From Anaerolineae bacterium (lineage in GTDB: Bacteria; Chloroflexota; Anaerolineae; Aggregatilineales; Phototrophicaceae), in contig JALHQT010000003.1 of assembly GCA_022841825.1 (NCBI GenBank), forward strand, positions 496,001-560,000: a DNA stretch of 64,000 nt, given 5' to 3'. Below are positions 42,252-51,930 of this stretch, in pieces (positions within the stretch are counted from its first letter, which is position 1; each line of letters starts with the position of its first letter). The position numbers and the translations under genes are program-made. Below the pieces are notes generated by a model. It searched no databases and was not told the DNA's origin. It saw only the letters and a program-made list of their open reading frames with translations.

Positions 42252-44495
42252 ATGAAGTGTGTGCTGACCGTACATTATGAGGCGAACGGCGTATTGCGCG
42301 CGCCGACACTGCTGATACGTCACGGTGAGGGAGAGGCTCAGGCTGTGCCAGCCTCCGAAATGAATGAAAACCATGCTCTGTTTACGGTCGAAGTCGACTC
42401 AAAAGACCTGTTGATTCGTTTCGCGGTTGGAGAAGACCATGAGCCTGACACGCTGTGGCGGCGTGTGCACTTTGGTAGAAGCCGCAAGCTGGAAATCTGG
42501 TGCCGGAGCTGGCACCCGTTCGTGATGCTCTCCGAACCTCAAGCGGTTGACTCGCGCACGGCTGCGGACATGGCAGCGCGGGACTTCACCTGGGGGCAGT
42601 ACATCAGCGAGACGGGCGGACGGTTCGCGCTGGGTGCCAACCCACTGCGAGATGGTGGCGCGCTCTTCAGCTTCTTTCATCCGCACGCGGCGCGTATCTA
42701 TGTCACCGGCAGCTTCAACGACTGGCAGTATCCGGGACGCGATGATGCCGACAGCAGTCGTTTCATCCCGATGAGCCTTCATCGAGGCCATTTTGACCAG
42801 CCGAACGTGTGGATGGCACAGGTGGATAATGCGAAGGTGGGCGATGAATATCAGTTTTACGTCGCCTACGATATGCAGGTTGGCAAACACAGTCACGCCG
42901 CCGCCCTGGTGACCGATCCGTACGCGCGCTGCTTCGGCGCAGATTACGAGCAGAACAACGCCAAGATCGTCGACGCGGGCGGCTTTGCCTGGGAATATGG
43001 CGACTACACGACCCCCGCCATCCACGACTTAATCCTTTACGAGCTGCATGTCCATGGCTTTACGCATGGGCACGCCGATATCGCCCCCGAACACCAGGGA
43101 ACCTACCAGGGTGTCGTTGACCGGCTCCACGCAGGCTACTTCGACCGCCTGGGGGTCAGCGCGCTCTATCTAATGCCGTTGGCGGAGGCGCCAACGCCGC
43201 AGGGACCCCATTCACTGGGCTACAACACCGCCGTCTTCACCGCCCTGGAGCGCGATTTCGGCACGCCCGATGACCTGCGGCGTCTTGTCAACGCAGCGCA
43301 CCAGCGCGGGATCGCCGTCATTGTCGATCAGGTCTTTAACCACACGGCGAACGAGTTCAATCCGCTGTGGAAGCTGATTCTCGATCACCCGGACGAATGG
43401 GAACGCGGGGATGAGGGCGGCTTGTATTTCAGCGGCGCGTCGCCCTGGGGCAATCGCACGGCGACCGAGCGCGTCGAGGTGCAGAACATGCTGATCGACG
43501 TCTGCAAGCAGATGATTGTCGAATATCACATCGACGGCTTCCGCTTCGACTACACCCACAGTTCGACCATGCATCACGACTTTATGAATCGCCTGGCGGA
43601 CGAACTGCAAGCGCTCAAGCCGGATGTCATCCTGATCGCCGAGAACATGCCGAACGAAAGCGACCTTAATCGCGAAGGCTACAACGGCTTCGTACAGTGG
43701 CATAACCGCTTCCACGATGGGGTCAAGGCGCTGCTGCGCGAAGGCACGTTTGAGGCGATGGACAACCATCCCGAGATCGTTGGAGAGATGTTTTACTTCT
43801 CTAAAGGCGAATGGGCGGCACATACCAACAATGTTGTCAATTACAGCGAGAGCCATGACGAGAACAGCACCGCCTTTGAAGTGGGCACCAATGGCGATCC
43901 GAACCTGAGCACACCGCAGGCAAAGACGCGTAAGGCGATGCTTGGCTTCGCGGCGTCGATGCTGGCGCTGGGACAGCCGATGCTCTACATGGGTCAGGAA
44001 TTCGGTGTTGAACGTGAACGCAATTTCGTCTACTACGAGCGCCCGGAAAATCCGGAGGATCACCAATTCTTCGACTGGGCAGCAGCCATGATCCATCTGC
44101 GCCGTCGCTATCCTGCACTCCGGCTGCATGGCTATGACCCGATGGCGGATGGTCACTTCCAGTGGATCGCCGGTCCGTGGCTGGACGAACGACATGGGGC
44201 AGGTAAGCGGGTGATCGGCTGGCGCGCGACCCCGACCGCCAGCACCTTTGACCAGATGATTGTCCTGATTAACTTCGAGAATCACGCGGTCGATATCGAT
44301 CTGGAGCTGGGGTTCCCCGGTATCTGGGTGCGTCTCGCCACGATCGATTCTGTCAATGACCTGTCGCCGACGGGCGACAACCACGCGCAGCATGTCGACA
44401 GTATCAGCTCGCCAGATGGCAGGCTGCCCGGCTTCGTGCTGCCGGATTCGAGCGTGTTTATCTACAAATGGGAAGCAGAGAACGAGGGAACATGA
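42252..44495 (+). CDS. GH13 alpha-glucan enzyme with CBM48, branching-enzyme-like
   Basis: A 747-residue protein from ATG 42252, with AAGGGAG upstream. Residues 1-125 form an N-terminal domain, a CBM48-like module covers about 130-225 (VTGSFNDWQ), and the catalytic barrel starts near 255 (ILYELHVHGFT). The four GH13 regions are present: DQVFNH (359-364), GFRFDYTHS with nucleophile D433, LIAENMP with acid/base E464, and SESHDE with H535/D536. Glycogen branching is the best guess; trehalohydrolase-type activity is possible. Its stop overlaps the following receiver gene start (ATGA), an unusual coupling. Confidence 0.9.
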   Translation: MKCVLTVHYEANGVLRAPTLLIRHGEGEAQAVPASEMNENHALFTVEVDSKDLLIRFAVGEDHEPDTLWRRVHFGRSRKLEIWCRSWHPFVMLSEPQAVDSRTAADMAARDFTWGQYISETGGRFALGANPLRDGGALFSFFHPHAARIYVTGSFNDWQYPGRDDADSSRFIPMSLHRGHFDQPNVWMAQVDNAKVGDEYQFYVAYDMQVGKHSHAAALVTDPYARCFGADYEQNNAKIVDAGGFAWEYGDYTTPAIHDLILYELHVHGFTHGHADIAPEHQGTYQGVVDRLHAGYFDRLGVSALYLMPLAEAPTPQGPHSLGYNTAVFTALERDFGTPDDLRRLVNAAHQRGIAVIVDQVFNHTANEFNPLWKLILDHPDEWERGDEGGLYFSGASPWGNRTATERVEVQNMLIDVCKQMIVEYHIDGFRFDYTHSSTMHHDFMNRLADELQALKPDVILIAENMPNESDLNREGYNGFVQWHNRFHDGVKALLREGTFEAMDNHPEIVGEMFYFSKGEWAAHTNNVVNYSESHDENSTAFEVGTNGDPNLSTPQAKTRKAMLGFAASMLALGQPMLYMGQEFGVERERNFVYYERPENPEDHQFFDWAAAMIHLRRRYPALRLHGYDPMADGHFQWIAGPWLDERHGAGKRVIGWRATPTASTFDQMIVLINFENHAVDIDLELGFPGIWVRLATIDSVNDLSPTGDNHAQHVDSISSPDGRLPGFVLPDSSVFIYKWEAENEGT

Positions 44496-44905
44496 TGCTC
44501 AATGGGTTGTTCAGCAACAGTCGCAAAGAAGTCGAAACGAAGACAGTGATGGCGGTTGGCGATGACCCGGAGTCGCTCGCATTTCTGTCGTCGACACTCG
44601 AAGGCGATGGCTATCGGGTGTTGAGCGCCGCTGGCGTCGAAGCGGCACTCGACGCGCTCATCGATCTCGACATGCCTGACCTGTTCATTAGCGACTTTCG
44701 CGATCCGCAAGTCGATGGGACTGAATTCGTCCGCAGACTGAGCCTGCGTTATGGCAAGTCTTCGCTCGCACCTGTGATCTTCCTGCTGGACTCGGTCGAG
44801 GACGAACAGGTCGCCCATGAGACGGGGGCGCAGGATGTTCTCGCCAAGCCATTAAGCACTGAGGCACTCCTGCAATGTGTCAAGTCTGTAGTGGCGAAAA
44901 TCTGA
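44492..44905 (+). CDS. Single-domain response regulator (receiver only)
   Basis: A 137-residue protein. After a 17-residue lead the receiver runs to the end: acidic pair in AVGDDPES, phosphoacceptor Asp in DLFISDFRDPQ, and Lys in VLAKPLS. The Thr/Ser position in VIFLLDS is Leu-Asp-Ser, slightly off the norm. No output domain is present. ATGA overlap couples it to the GH13 gene upstream; a possible alternative start is ATG 44495. The transporter gene follows 16 bases later, so all three are likely one transcript. Confidence 0.88.
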   Translation: MMLNGLFSNSRKEVETKTVMAVGDDPESLAFLSSTLEGDGYRVLSAAGVEAALDALIDLDMPDLFISDFRDPQVDGTEFVRRLSLRYGKSSLAPVIFLLDSVEDEQVAHETGAQDVLAKPLSTEALLQCVKSVVAKI

Positions 44906-44921
44906 AAGAATCGGGGTCACC

Positions 44922-46022
44922 ATGACGCTCGCCTTCATCTTCAAAGCCACGCTGACCATCTTCGTTGCGCTGGCGCTCGCCTACGTCGTCGCGCTCACGC
45001 TCAATGTCTGGGTCAGCGTTCTGGTTGCTATCGTCGTTGCTTCGGCGCTGCGCAAGCCGATATTGCGTTTGCGCGAGTGGCGCGTGCCACAGCCTGTTGC
45101 AGTCCTCACCGTCTACGGGATATTGGCAGTCTCCACCTTCACACTGTTGGTGCTCGTTTTGCCACCCGTCGTGAATCAACTCACGGGTTATCTGACCAAT
45201 GAAGATCGCCTGGCGAACCGAATCATCACCGCGAAAAACTGGATCGAACGCACGGCGACCGACCTCACCGGCAGCCCATTTGAGATGGGGATCGAGAGTG
45301 AGAATATCCGCGATGCGGTGACCGATCTTTTGCAGCAGCTTCGGGTGACCGCGCCATCACTCCTCGGCAACGCGACGGGGTTCATCGGGGAGTTCATCCT
45401 GATTATCGCCATGGGGTTGTACTGGATGAGTACGCGCGAACGCGCCGAAGCCTTCCTGGTGGAACTGACACCGTTGAGCCGCCGCCCACAGGCTCAGGCG
45501 ATCCTCAATGAAATCGAAACTGGGCTTGGGAGTTACGTTCGCTCGATTGTGCTGGTTTCGGTTTTGGTGGGCAGCGCCTGTTTCATCATCCTGACGATTT
45601 TTCGTATCCCAAACGCGGTGTCGATCAGCTTCTTCTACGCGGTTGCGACCGCAATTCCGATCATTGGCGGTCTGATTGGTGTGGTGTTGGCGACTTTTCT
45701 GGCGCTGCTCAGTTCGCCCAGCGCCGCTGTCATCGTCCTGCTCGTGACATTCTTCCTACAACAGGTGGAAAACTACTGGCTGACGCCACGGTTGATGTCT
45801 CAAGGTTCCGATTTTGACCCGCTGCTGGTGGTGGTCTTCGTCTCGATGGGCTTCACGCTCGGCGGCGTGACCGGGGGGCTGCTGGCAATCCCGGTCGCGG
45901 GCACTGTCTCAATCCTGGTCAAGCATCTGATCCTCGAACCTCGCAAAGCCAGTGTGACGCCGACCAGGATTGATGGCGGCGTCCTTCTGCTCAATGAACA
46001 CCCGGAACTTCCCAAAGCGTGA
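44922..46022 (+). CDS. AI-2E family (PerM-type) transporter
   Basis: A 366-residue membrane protein with seven or eight helices. It opens with helix pairs (about 5-45, 60-85), then a cytoplasmic or periplasmic helical stretch to about 145. The family's C-terminal wording follows: IPIIGGLIGVVLATFLALL, QQVENYWLTPRLMSQGSDFD, PLLVVVFVSMGFTLGGVTGG. Members export small signals or act as sodium/proton antiporters. It is the third gene of the GH13-receiver unit. Confidence 0.93.
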   Translation: MTLAFIFKATLTIFVALALAYVVALTLNVWVSVLVAIVVASALRKPILRLREWRVPQPVAVLTVYGILAVSTFTLLVLVLPPVVNQLTGYLTNEDRLANRIITAKNWIERTATDLTGSPFEMGIESENIRDAVTDLLQQLRVTAPSLLGNATGFIGEFILIIAMGLYWMSTRERAEAFLVELTPLSRRPQAQAILNEIETGLGSYVRSIVLVSVLVGSACFIILTIFRIPNAVSISFFYAVATAIPIIGGLIGVVLATFLALLSSPSAAVIVLLVTFFLQQVENYWLTPRLMSQGSDFDPLLVVVFVSMGFTLGGVTGGLLAIPVAGTVSILVKHLILEPRKASVTPTRIDGGVLLLNEHPELPKA

Positions 46023-46042
46023 GCATTAAGTATCTATCCGAC

Positions 46043-46115
46043 AACCTCACCCCCTTAATCCCCCTCTCCGTGTACGGAGAGGGGGACGCGAGCGAAGCGA
46101 GCAGGGGGTGAGGTT
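46043..46115. terminator. Nested hairpins between convergent genes
   Basis: Outer arms AACCTCACCCCC (46043-46054) and GGGGGTGAGGTT (46104-46115) enclose an inner perfect stem CCCCCTCTCCGT-gt-ACGGAGAGGGGG (46060-46085). It can act in both directions for the transporter and the leftward NarL regulator. The wording is like a repeat widespread in bacterial genomes (CCTCACCCCC... GGAGAGGGGG), so it may be a dispersed element. Confidence 0.7.
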
Positions 46116-46151
46116 AAGCTTACGGATAGGTTCTAAGCCCGACAACTCGGC

Positions 46152-46790
46152 TTAATGTACCAATCCATGCTCGATCGCCCGCGCGACCGCCTGGGTGCGG
46201 CTGATCGTGCCGAGCTTGCTAAGGATGCTGCTGACGTGGTTCTTGACGGTGGAACTGCTGATGTAAAGCCGCTCGCCGATGACACGATTGTTCAGCCCCT
46301 CCGTCATGAGCGCCAGCACCTCGCGCTCGCGGTCCGTCAGGTCATAACCGATGGGCGGCGGCTGTGTGGCGACGCGCATCAGCACCTGCGTGGCTTCCGG
46401 CGAGAGCGTGGGCTGCCCGCGATATGCCTTGCGGATAGCGCTCGCCAGCTCGTCTCCGGAAGTATTCTTCATCATGTAGCTCATTGCGCCGTTCTTGATG
46501 GCGTTTTGCACCGTATCGGGGTCGCCGAAGCTCGTCAGGGCGATGATCTGCGTCTCTGGGCAGTGCCGCCGGAGCAGGGGCAGCGCCTCAAGCCCGCTCA
46601 TGCGGGGCATGTTCATGTCCAGCAGCATCACATCCGGGTTGAGATGCCGACACAGATCGACCGCTGCCTGTCCATCCTTGCCTTCGCCGATGATCTCCAG
46701 GTCAGTGAACTGCTCCAGCAGCACGCGCAGCCCCTTGCGTACCATGTCATGGTCATCGACCAGCAGAATACGGATTGTCGTGTTTTCCAT
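46152..46790 (-). CDS. NarL-family response regulator
   Basis: A 212-residue regulator. Receiver: D12/D13 in LLVDDHDM, phosphoacceptor in VMLLDMNMP, T in ALTSFG, K in YMMKNTSG. LuxR-type DNA-binding domain: LTDREREVLALMTEGLNNRV near 148. It starts three bases after the stop of the upstream hybrid kinase, which should be its phosphodonor. Close in sequence style to the regulator at 17174. Confidence 0.95.
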   Translation of the reverse strand: MENTTIRILLVDDHDMVRKGLRVLLEQFTDLEIIGEGKDGQAAVDLCRHLNPDVMLLDMNMPRMSGLEALPLLRRHCPETQIIALTSFGDPDTVQNAIKNGAMSYMMKNTSGDELASAIRKAYRGQPTLSPEATQVLMRVATQPPPIGYDLTDREREVLALMTEGLNNRVIGERLYISSSTVKNHVSSILSKLGTISRTQAVARAIEHGLVH

Positions 46791-46793
46791 GGT

Positions 46794-48734
46794 TCAATTC
46801 CTCACTATACTCACGGGTAACATTACAGTGACTTGTGTGCCCTGTCCTGCATTACTCTCGATGTGAAGCTGCGCACCGATGCTGTCGGCGCGTTCACGCA
46901 TGATGTTGAGTCCGAGGCTTGTCGGTCGCTGATCTCCTGTCGAAAAGCCGCGCCCATCGTCGCGCACGCTCAAAATCAGCGCCTGTTCCGACTGGCGAGC
47001 CTGGACGGTGATGGTCGTCGCTCCCGCGTGCTTGACCACGTTGTTGATGGCTTCCTGGACAATTCGGTAGAGGGCGATTTGTATATCACCTGAGAGCAGT
47101 GGAATGTCCTCGATGTCGAACTGAATGTGAATCTGCTGATTGGCGAGTGTCGCCTGCAAGTACTGTTCAAACAACTGCTTCAGCCCGACCTGCGTCAGGC
47201 TGGCAGGGCGTAGTTCGAGCAGCAGCACACGCATTTCTGTCAGCGCGCTGGCGAGCAGGCGATAGACTTCGTCGAGCAGCGCATGTGCCTGTGTCGGATG
47301 GGTCGTCCACTGGCGCAGACTCGCCTCCGCCATCGTCTGCGCGGAGAACAGCGTCTGGCTGACCGAATCGTGCAGCTCTCGGGCGAGGCGCTGGCGCTCC
47401 TGGACAGCGGCAAGTTCTTTCGAGCGGCGGTAAAGCCGCGCGTTCTGAATGGCGATGGCTGCCTGTGCCGCAAAAGCCTTCAAACGCCCGGCTGTATTCT
47501 CTTCAAAGCAGTTGGGGCGTTGGCAGAAGATATTGATGAAGCCGATGACTTCATCCTGCAGGGTAATCGGCGCGCCCAGATAACTGCGCATGTGTGCAAT
47601 GGGAGGATAGGTGTGCGCTTCGGTCAGGGTGTCGAGGCTGCCCAGCACGACCGGCTGACGCGACTGGCGCATCTGGTCGAGGATAGGGACGGCGTGGATG
47701 CTGGTACGGATGCCGACTAATTCCTGAGTCGCGATTCTGCTCCCCCCGCGACTGCGCGCGACATGAAACTCGTCTTCCTCGATCAGGACGATATTGGCAG
47801 CGTCGCTAGGGACGACCTGATGGATGTTCTCCAGTACGCGGTCGAGGACGACATCCATCTCCAGCGTACTGGTCAGTCCCTCAGCTGTGTTCCGCAGCGC
47901 TTCAGCAAAAAGGCGCTGCTCAATCTCCGCGAACTCGGCGTACTTGCGGACGGTGATGTCGGTATACTGCTCGATGCGCCCGCCCGTGTACATGCCCTCA
48001 CGAATCGGTTGGCTCCAGTGTTCGAGCCAGCGTTCCTCGCGCTGTTCCCCAGCGGTGACGTGGCACTCGAAACGGTCGGGGAAGTCGCCATCTTCATAGG
48101 CGCGCAGCAGGCGTGCGGAATAGTCGTCCGGGTCGGCGAAGATGCATTTGAGCTTACTGTCGATCAGGACGCGCGAGTCCTCGCCCAGGATCTCTTCGCG
48201 GTTGACGCCGAAGTACTTTTCGACCGCCTCATTCATCCACCCAACGCGGAGTTCACGATCCAGGATCAGCACACCGACAATCGAGGTGTTGAACACGTCG
48301 TCGATCAACGAGCGGTATGCCTGCTCGCTGCGACGGACGCTTTCCTCGCCGCGATGACGCTCACGGGCATACTGAATCGAACGCTGAAGCCCACGCCCAT
48401 TGACTTCACCCTTGATCAGGTAGTCCTGCGCGCCCGCCTGGACTGCCTCGATGCCGAGCTGCTCATCGTGCGACCCGGTCAGAACGACCAGCGGCATGTG
48501 CGCGAGGTCTTCTTTCAGGCGGTGGACAGTCTCCAAACCGCTGCTATCCGGCAGCGACAGATCGATGAGTGCCAGGTCAAAGGCGGTTTCGTGGGCGGCG
48601 GCTAGCCCATCCTCGAGCGTTTCGGCGCAGGTGAGTTGGTATCCCGGGACGTTGCGCAGCATCTCCTGAATCAGCCGGGCGTCCCCAGGATTATCTTCGA
48701 TCAGCAGAATGTTCATCGGCTCGTTTACGGACAT
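46794..48734 (-). CDS. Hybrid histidine kinase: receiver-PAS-GAF-HisKA_3
   Basis: A 646-residue soluble protein. N-terminal receiver (about 7-125; LLIEDNPGDARL, phosphoacceptor in LALIDLSLP), PAS domain (about 140-265), GAF domain (about 285-430), then a NarL-type kinase core with LARELHDSVSQTLFSA near 450 and an HATPase domain ending in RADSIGAQLHIES. A receiver at the N-terminus means it can be switched by another kinase, so it may act as a relay within this block. It is followed at three bases by the NarL regulator. Confidence 0.93.
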   Translation of the reverse strand: MSVNEPMNILLIEDNPGDARLIQEMLRNVPGYQLTCAETLEDGLAAAHETAFDLALIDLSLPDSSGLETVHRLKEDLAHMPLVVLTGSHDEQLGIEAVQAGAQDYLIKGEVNGRGLQRSIQYARERHRGEESVRRSEQAYRSLIDDVFNTSIVGVLILDRELRVGWMNEAVEKYFGVNREEILGEDSRVLIDSKLKCIFADPDDYSARLLRAYEDGDFPDRFECHVTAGEQREERWLEHWSQPIREGMYTGGRIEQYTDITVRKYAEFAEIEQRLFAEALRNTAEGLTSTLEMDVVLDRVLENIHQVVPSDAANIVLIEEDEFHVARSRGGSRIATQELVGIRTSIHAVPILDQMRQSRQPVVLGSLDTLTEAHTYPPIAHMRSYLGAPITLQDEVIGFINIFCQRPNCFEENTAGRLKAFAAQAAIAIQNARLYRRSKELAAVQERQRLARELHDSVSQTLFSAQTMAEASLRQWTTHPTQAHALLDEVYRLLASALTEMRVLLLELRPASLTQVGLKQLFEQYLQATLANQQIHIQFDIEDIPLLSGDIQIALYRIVQEAINNVVKHAGATTITVQARQSEQALILSVRDDGRGFSTGDQRPTSLGLNIMRERADSIGAQLHIESNAGQGTQVTVMLPVSIVRN

Positions 48735-48755
48735 CGAGAGCGCCTCGCTTGGTGA

Positions 48756-49205
48756 CTAATCAGGGGGCAGTCGCACAATCGAGAACCAGAAGTTCTCAAT
48801 GGTTTTGACGATTTCGATGAACCGCTGGAAATCGACCGGCTTGGTGATATAGCAGTTGGCATACAGATCGTATGCCTGTAAGATGTCGTGGTCATCATCC
48901 GATGTGGTCATGACGACAATCGGAATGCGGCGCAGTGACTCTTCGTCCTTGATGGCATGTAAGACTTCGCGCCCATCCATGCGCGGGAGATTCAGATCCA
49001 GCAGGATGATGTCTGGACGCGGCGCTGCCTGAAAGCTGCCGCGACGATAGAGAAAGTCCATGGCTTCCACCCCGTCGGTGACGATATGCAGGGTGTTCTT
49101 GACCTTGCTGTCTTTCAGGACTTCCTGGGTCAGTCGGGCATCGCCGGGATTGTCCTCGACCAGCAGGATGTCGATAGGCTGCACAGCGCGTGAATTAGGC
49201 ATCAT
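48756..49205 (-). CDS. Rcp1-like single-domain response regulator
   Basis: A 149-residue receiver. The lead is DILLVEDNPGDARLTQEVLK, the phosphoacceptor is in DIILLDLNLP, T in VVMTTSDDD, K in CYITKPVDF. This is the subgroup that serves phytochrome-like kinases. It overlaps the end of the upstream kinase by 11 bases, so the pair is co-translated. No output domain. Confidence 0.93.
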   Translation of the reverse strand: MMPNSRAVQPIDILLVEDNPGDARLTQEVLKDSKVKNTLHIVTDGVEAMDFLYRRGSFQAAPRPDIILLDLNLPRMDGREVLHAIKDEESLRRIPIVVMTTSDDDHDILQAYDLYANCYITKPVDFQRFIEIVKTIENFWFSIVRLPPD

Positions 49206-51474
49206 CTTCCTCGCTTCCGTTCTTCAGATGGTCGGCGACTGTGAAGTAGAACGTTGCGCCGCTGCCGGGCTGTGAGGTCACCCAGATGTGCCCCCCATGT
49301 CGTTCGACGACCCGTTTGCAAATGGCGAGACCAATCCCGGTGCCTGTGTACTTTCCATGCCCGTGCAGGCGTTGAAAAATAATGAAGATGCGCTCCTGAT
49401 ATTTCGCATCAATACCGATCCCATTGTCGCGGATGGCAAACTGCCAGGCACCGGAGACTCTTTCGGCGGTGATGGTGATTTCCGGCGGGTCTTCCGAGCG
49501 GAACTTGATGGCGTTGCTGATCAGGTTTTGCAGGAGCTGCACCATCTGTCCGTGATCGGCGGTGATTTCGGGCAGCGCCTCGGCATGAATGAGTGTCCCG
49601 GTCTGCGCGATGGTGATCTCCAGGTTCCGACGCACTTCCCCCAGCACCGTATTCATATCGACCGAAGTGTAGAGTCCCTTACGAGTCTCCACGCGCGAAT
49701 ACAACAGCAAGTCCTGAATCAGCCGCTTCATACGGTTAGAACCATCGACGGCGTAGTGGATGAAGTCTTTGCCGTCCTGATCCAATTTGTCTTGATAGCG
49801 CGACTCGATCAATTGCAGGTAGCTGGAGATCATGCGCAGCGGTTCCTGCAAATCGTGCGATGCGACATAAGCAAACTGCTTGAGTTCGTCGTTGGAATTC
49901 TTCAGGCGTGTCATGTATCTCTTGAGCAGGGCTTCCCCGCGTTTGCGCTGGCTTACATCCATGATGACGCCGCACACGCGGGTACTCTGGTCATCCACCC
50001 CGCGCTGTACGATTGCCGCATACGACTCGACGGGGATGATCCGCCCGTCGCGCGCTTTCATGCGGAATTCCATCACGCCAGTCTCCGCCCCTGTGAAGAT
50101 GTTCATCGCCTGCTCGGCGGCTTGCGGCATGTCTTCCGGCACGACGATCTCGGACCAGATGGGCGGGTCTGCGTACCAACGCTCAACCGGGTATCCTAGC
50201 ATGTCCTGCGCGTAGCGGTTGACGTAGAGTATCTTCTGGGTGCCATCAGGCTTGCCCGCCCCTTCCCAGACCAGACCCGGGACGCGCGCGAGGATGCTTT
50301 CCAGGCGTTTACGCTGACTCTCCACTTCCGCGCTGAGTGTCTCGCGCTCAAGTTCGATGCGACGCCGTTGGGTGATGTCTACCGCGGATGGCAGCAGGGC
50401 GTAGATGTGCCCCTCTTCATCACGGATAGGCGAGAGGATGAAGTCAATAGTGGCGAACTGCCCCTCTCCAACCCGTATATCGACATCGAAACGCACGATT
50501 TCGCCGTTTTTGACTTGGGCAATTGCCTCTCGCATTCTTGTCTGAACGCCTGGATCGTAAGACAACGGGTAGAGGTCAGCGAAGGGTTTGCCCATTACAT
50601 CTTCGCGCTTCAGGTTTGCCAGCGCCAGCGCCGGGAGGTTCACCTCGATGACATTGCCATCCAGATCCAACATGCCGACCAGCGCCGGGAGGTTATCGAG
50701 GATCTGGCGCAGGCGGTACTGGGCATCCACGCTTTCTGTGATGTCCCGAAAGATGTTGACCGCCAGACGCGGCTTGCCAGTTTCGTCCAGCAGCGGGGCA
50801 GTGGACAGATGCACCCATTTCTCACTGCCATCGTCGAGATAGCGGAGTTTGAAGCGGATTGTACCCCCCACGCCCTCCTGGAAGACTCGCGTGCGCGGCA
50901 GGCAGTCATAAGGGAGCGGCTGCCCATCCTCACCGAAGAGGGTGAAGCGGCGCTGCGCCGCAGCAGCGCTCAGCCCGATCATCGCTTCAACCGAGGGATA
51001 CCCGGTGAGGACTGCCGCCGCTTTGTTGGCGAACATGACCTGCCCTTGCTCATCCTGCGCTGTCACGGCGTCGTCGATGTGAGTCAGGAGCGCCTGGAGT
51101 TCGTCATGGCGGCGCACGCTCTGACGCAAGGTCGTCAACCGCGCGTGATTGAGCCAACTGATGAGGATTGCGACACTCGCGAAGATGATCAGATGTGAGA
51201 AGTTGCCAGAGCTGGTGCCGAACTGACCAATCGGCGGGATCAGTACCAATTCGACCACGAGTATCGAGAGCGACGTTGCCGCAAGCCCGGCTGCCAACCC
51301 CGCCATAAAAGCCACTAACGCCACAGCACCATAGAAGAACGCGAACGGTGTCGCATAAATCATATTCGAGAAGAGCAGTGACAAAAGCAGTGCGATCATG
51401 ACCAACAAGAGCGTGGTGGCAATATTCCCGATGGTCTGCGGTGATGGAAGACCCAACTCACGGATGAGGGACAT
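49195..51474 (-). CDS. Membrane PAS histidine kinase, phytochrome-like kinase core
   Basis: About 759 residues from ATG 51474; in-frame starts at 51525 and GTG 51576 would add 17 or 34. Three or four helices (about 14-110) resemble a DUF4118-type sensor, followed by a run of three PAS domains (near 115-240, 245-365, 385-515) and the HisKA core VASHDLQEPLRMISSYLQLI near 530. The ATPase domain ends in GTGIGLAICKRVVERHGG. This kinase type usually signals to Rcp1-like receivers, and the gene for one overlaps its 3' end. Confidence 0.9.
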   Translation of the reverse strand: MSLIRELGLPSPQTIGNIATTLLLVMIALLLSLLFSNMIYATPFAFFYGAVALVAFMAGLAAGLAATSLSILVVELVLIPPIGQFGTSSGNFSHLIIFASVAILISWLNHARLTTLRQSVRRHDELQALLTHIDDAVTAQDEQGQVMFANKAAAVLTGYPSVEAMIGLSAAAAQRRFTLFGEDGQPLPYDCLPRTRVFQEGVGGTIRFKLRYLDDGSEKWVHLSTAPLLDETGKPRLAVNIFRDITESVDAQYRLRQILDNLPALVGMLDLDGNVIEVNLPALALANLKREDVMGKPFADLYPLSYDPGVQTRMREAIAQVKNGEIVRFDVDIRVGEGQFATIDFILSPIRDEEGHIYALLPSAVDITQRRRIELERETLSAEVESQRKRLESILARVPGLVWEGAGKPDGTQKILYVNRYAQDMLGYPVERWYADPPIWSEIVVPEDMPQAAEQAMNIFTGAETGVMEFRMKARDGRIIPVESYAAIVQRGVDDQSTRVCGVIMDVSQRKRGEALLKRYMTRLKNSNDELKQFAYVASHDLQEPLRMISSYLQLIESRYQDKLDQDGKDFIHYAVDGSNRMKRLIQDLLLYSRVETRKGLYTSVDMNTVLGEVRRNLEITIAQTGTLIHAEALPEITADHGQMVQLLQNLISNAIKFRSEDPPEITITAERVSGAWQFAIRDNGIGIDAKYQERIFIIFQRLHGHGKYTGTGIGLAICKRVVERHGGHIWVTSQPGSGATFYFTVADHLKNGSEEDDA

Positions 51475-51708
51475 GAAATACGTCTCTATGATGCCCGACG
51501 GTATCGACTTAACCCCACTATACATGAACTCTATAGCTGGGTGGATGAGAGGAGTGGCGGGGTTGCTATCACCCACTTGACCTATGTGCGATTGCCCATG
51601 TCACCCCTTAGCCAGAGTGCTGGACAGACCTTCTGAAGGCATTCCATACGACGTATGCTGAAGGTGTTCCATAAGTGTGTCGTTAGGTGATGGATGGAGA
51701 ATCGAACC

Positions 51709-51930
51709 ATGTCCGAGCGTATGTACTACAGCCGCGATGCGGAGATACGCGCGCAGCGGCAGAAACTGATCACAGTGCTCCTGGCGGTCGCACTCAGTCT
51801 GAGTGTAGGCACGATTGTGACGCTGCTGCTGGCTCCGCGCAAAGGCGAGGACATTCGCCGCATGGTCGGCGAACAGTTGAATGAGGTTGCCGAGAGTGTC
51901 AAGGAGCGTGTGCAAGATGCGCGTGGATAA
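51709..51930 (+). CDS. YtxH-like small membrane protein (second copy)
   Basis: A 73-residue protein from ATG 51709, nine bases after GGAG. It opens MSERMYYSRDAEIRAQRQKL, has one helix (about 20-42, ending LLLAPRKGEDIRR) and a C-terminal amphipathic helix. It shares the YYSxDAE opening with the protein at 19498. Its end overlaps the next small gene. Confidence 0.85.
   Translation: MSERMYYSRDAEIRAQRQKLITVLLAVALSLSVGTIVTLLLAPRKGEDIRRMVGEQLNEVAESVKERVQDARG

Noticed and set aside
43212-44393. Open frame of 393 codons on the minus strand
   Set aside because: Antisense to the GH13 gene; no recognisable motif.
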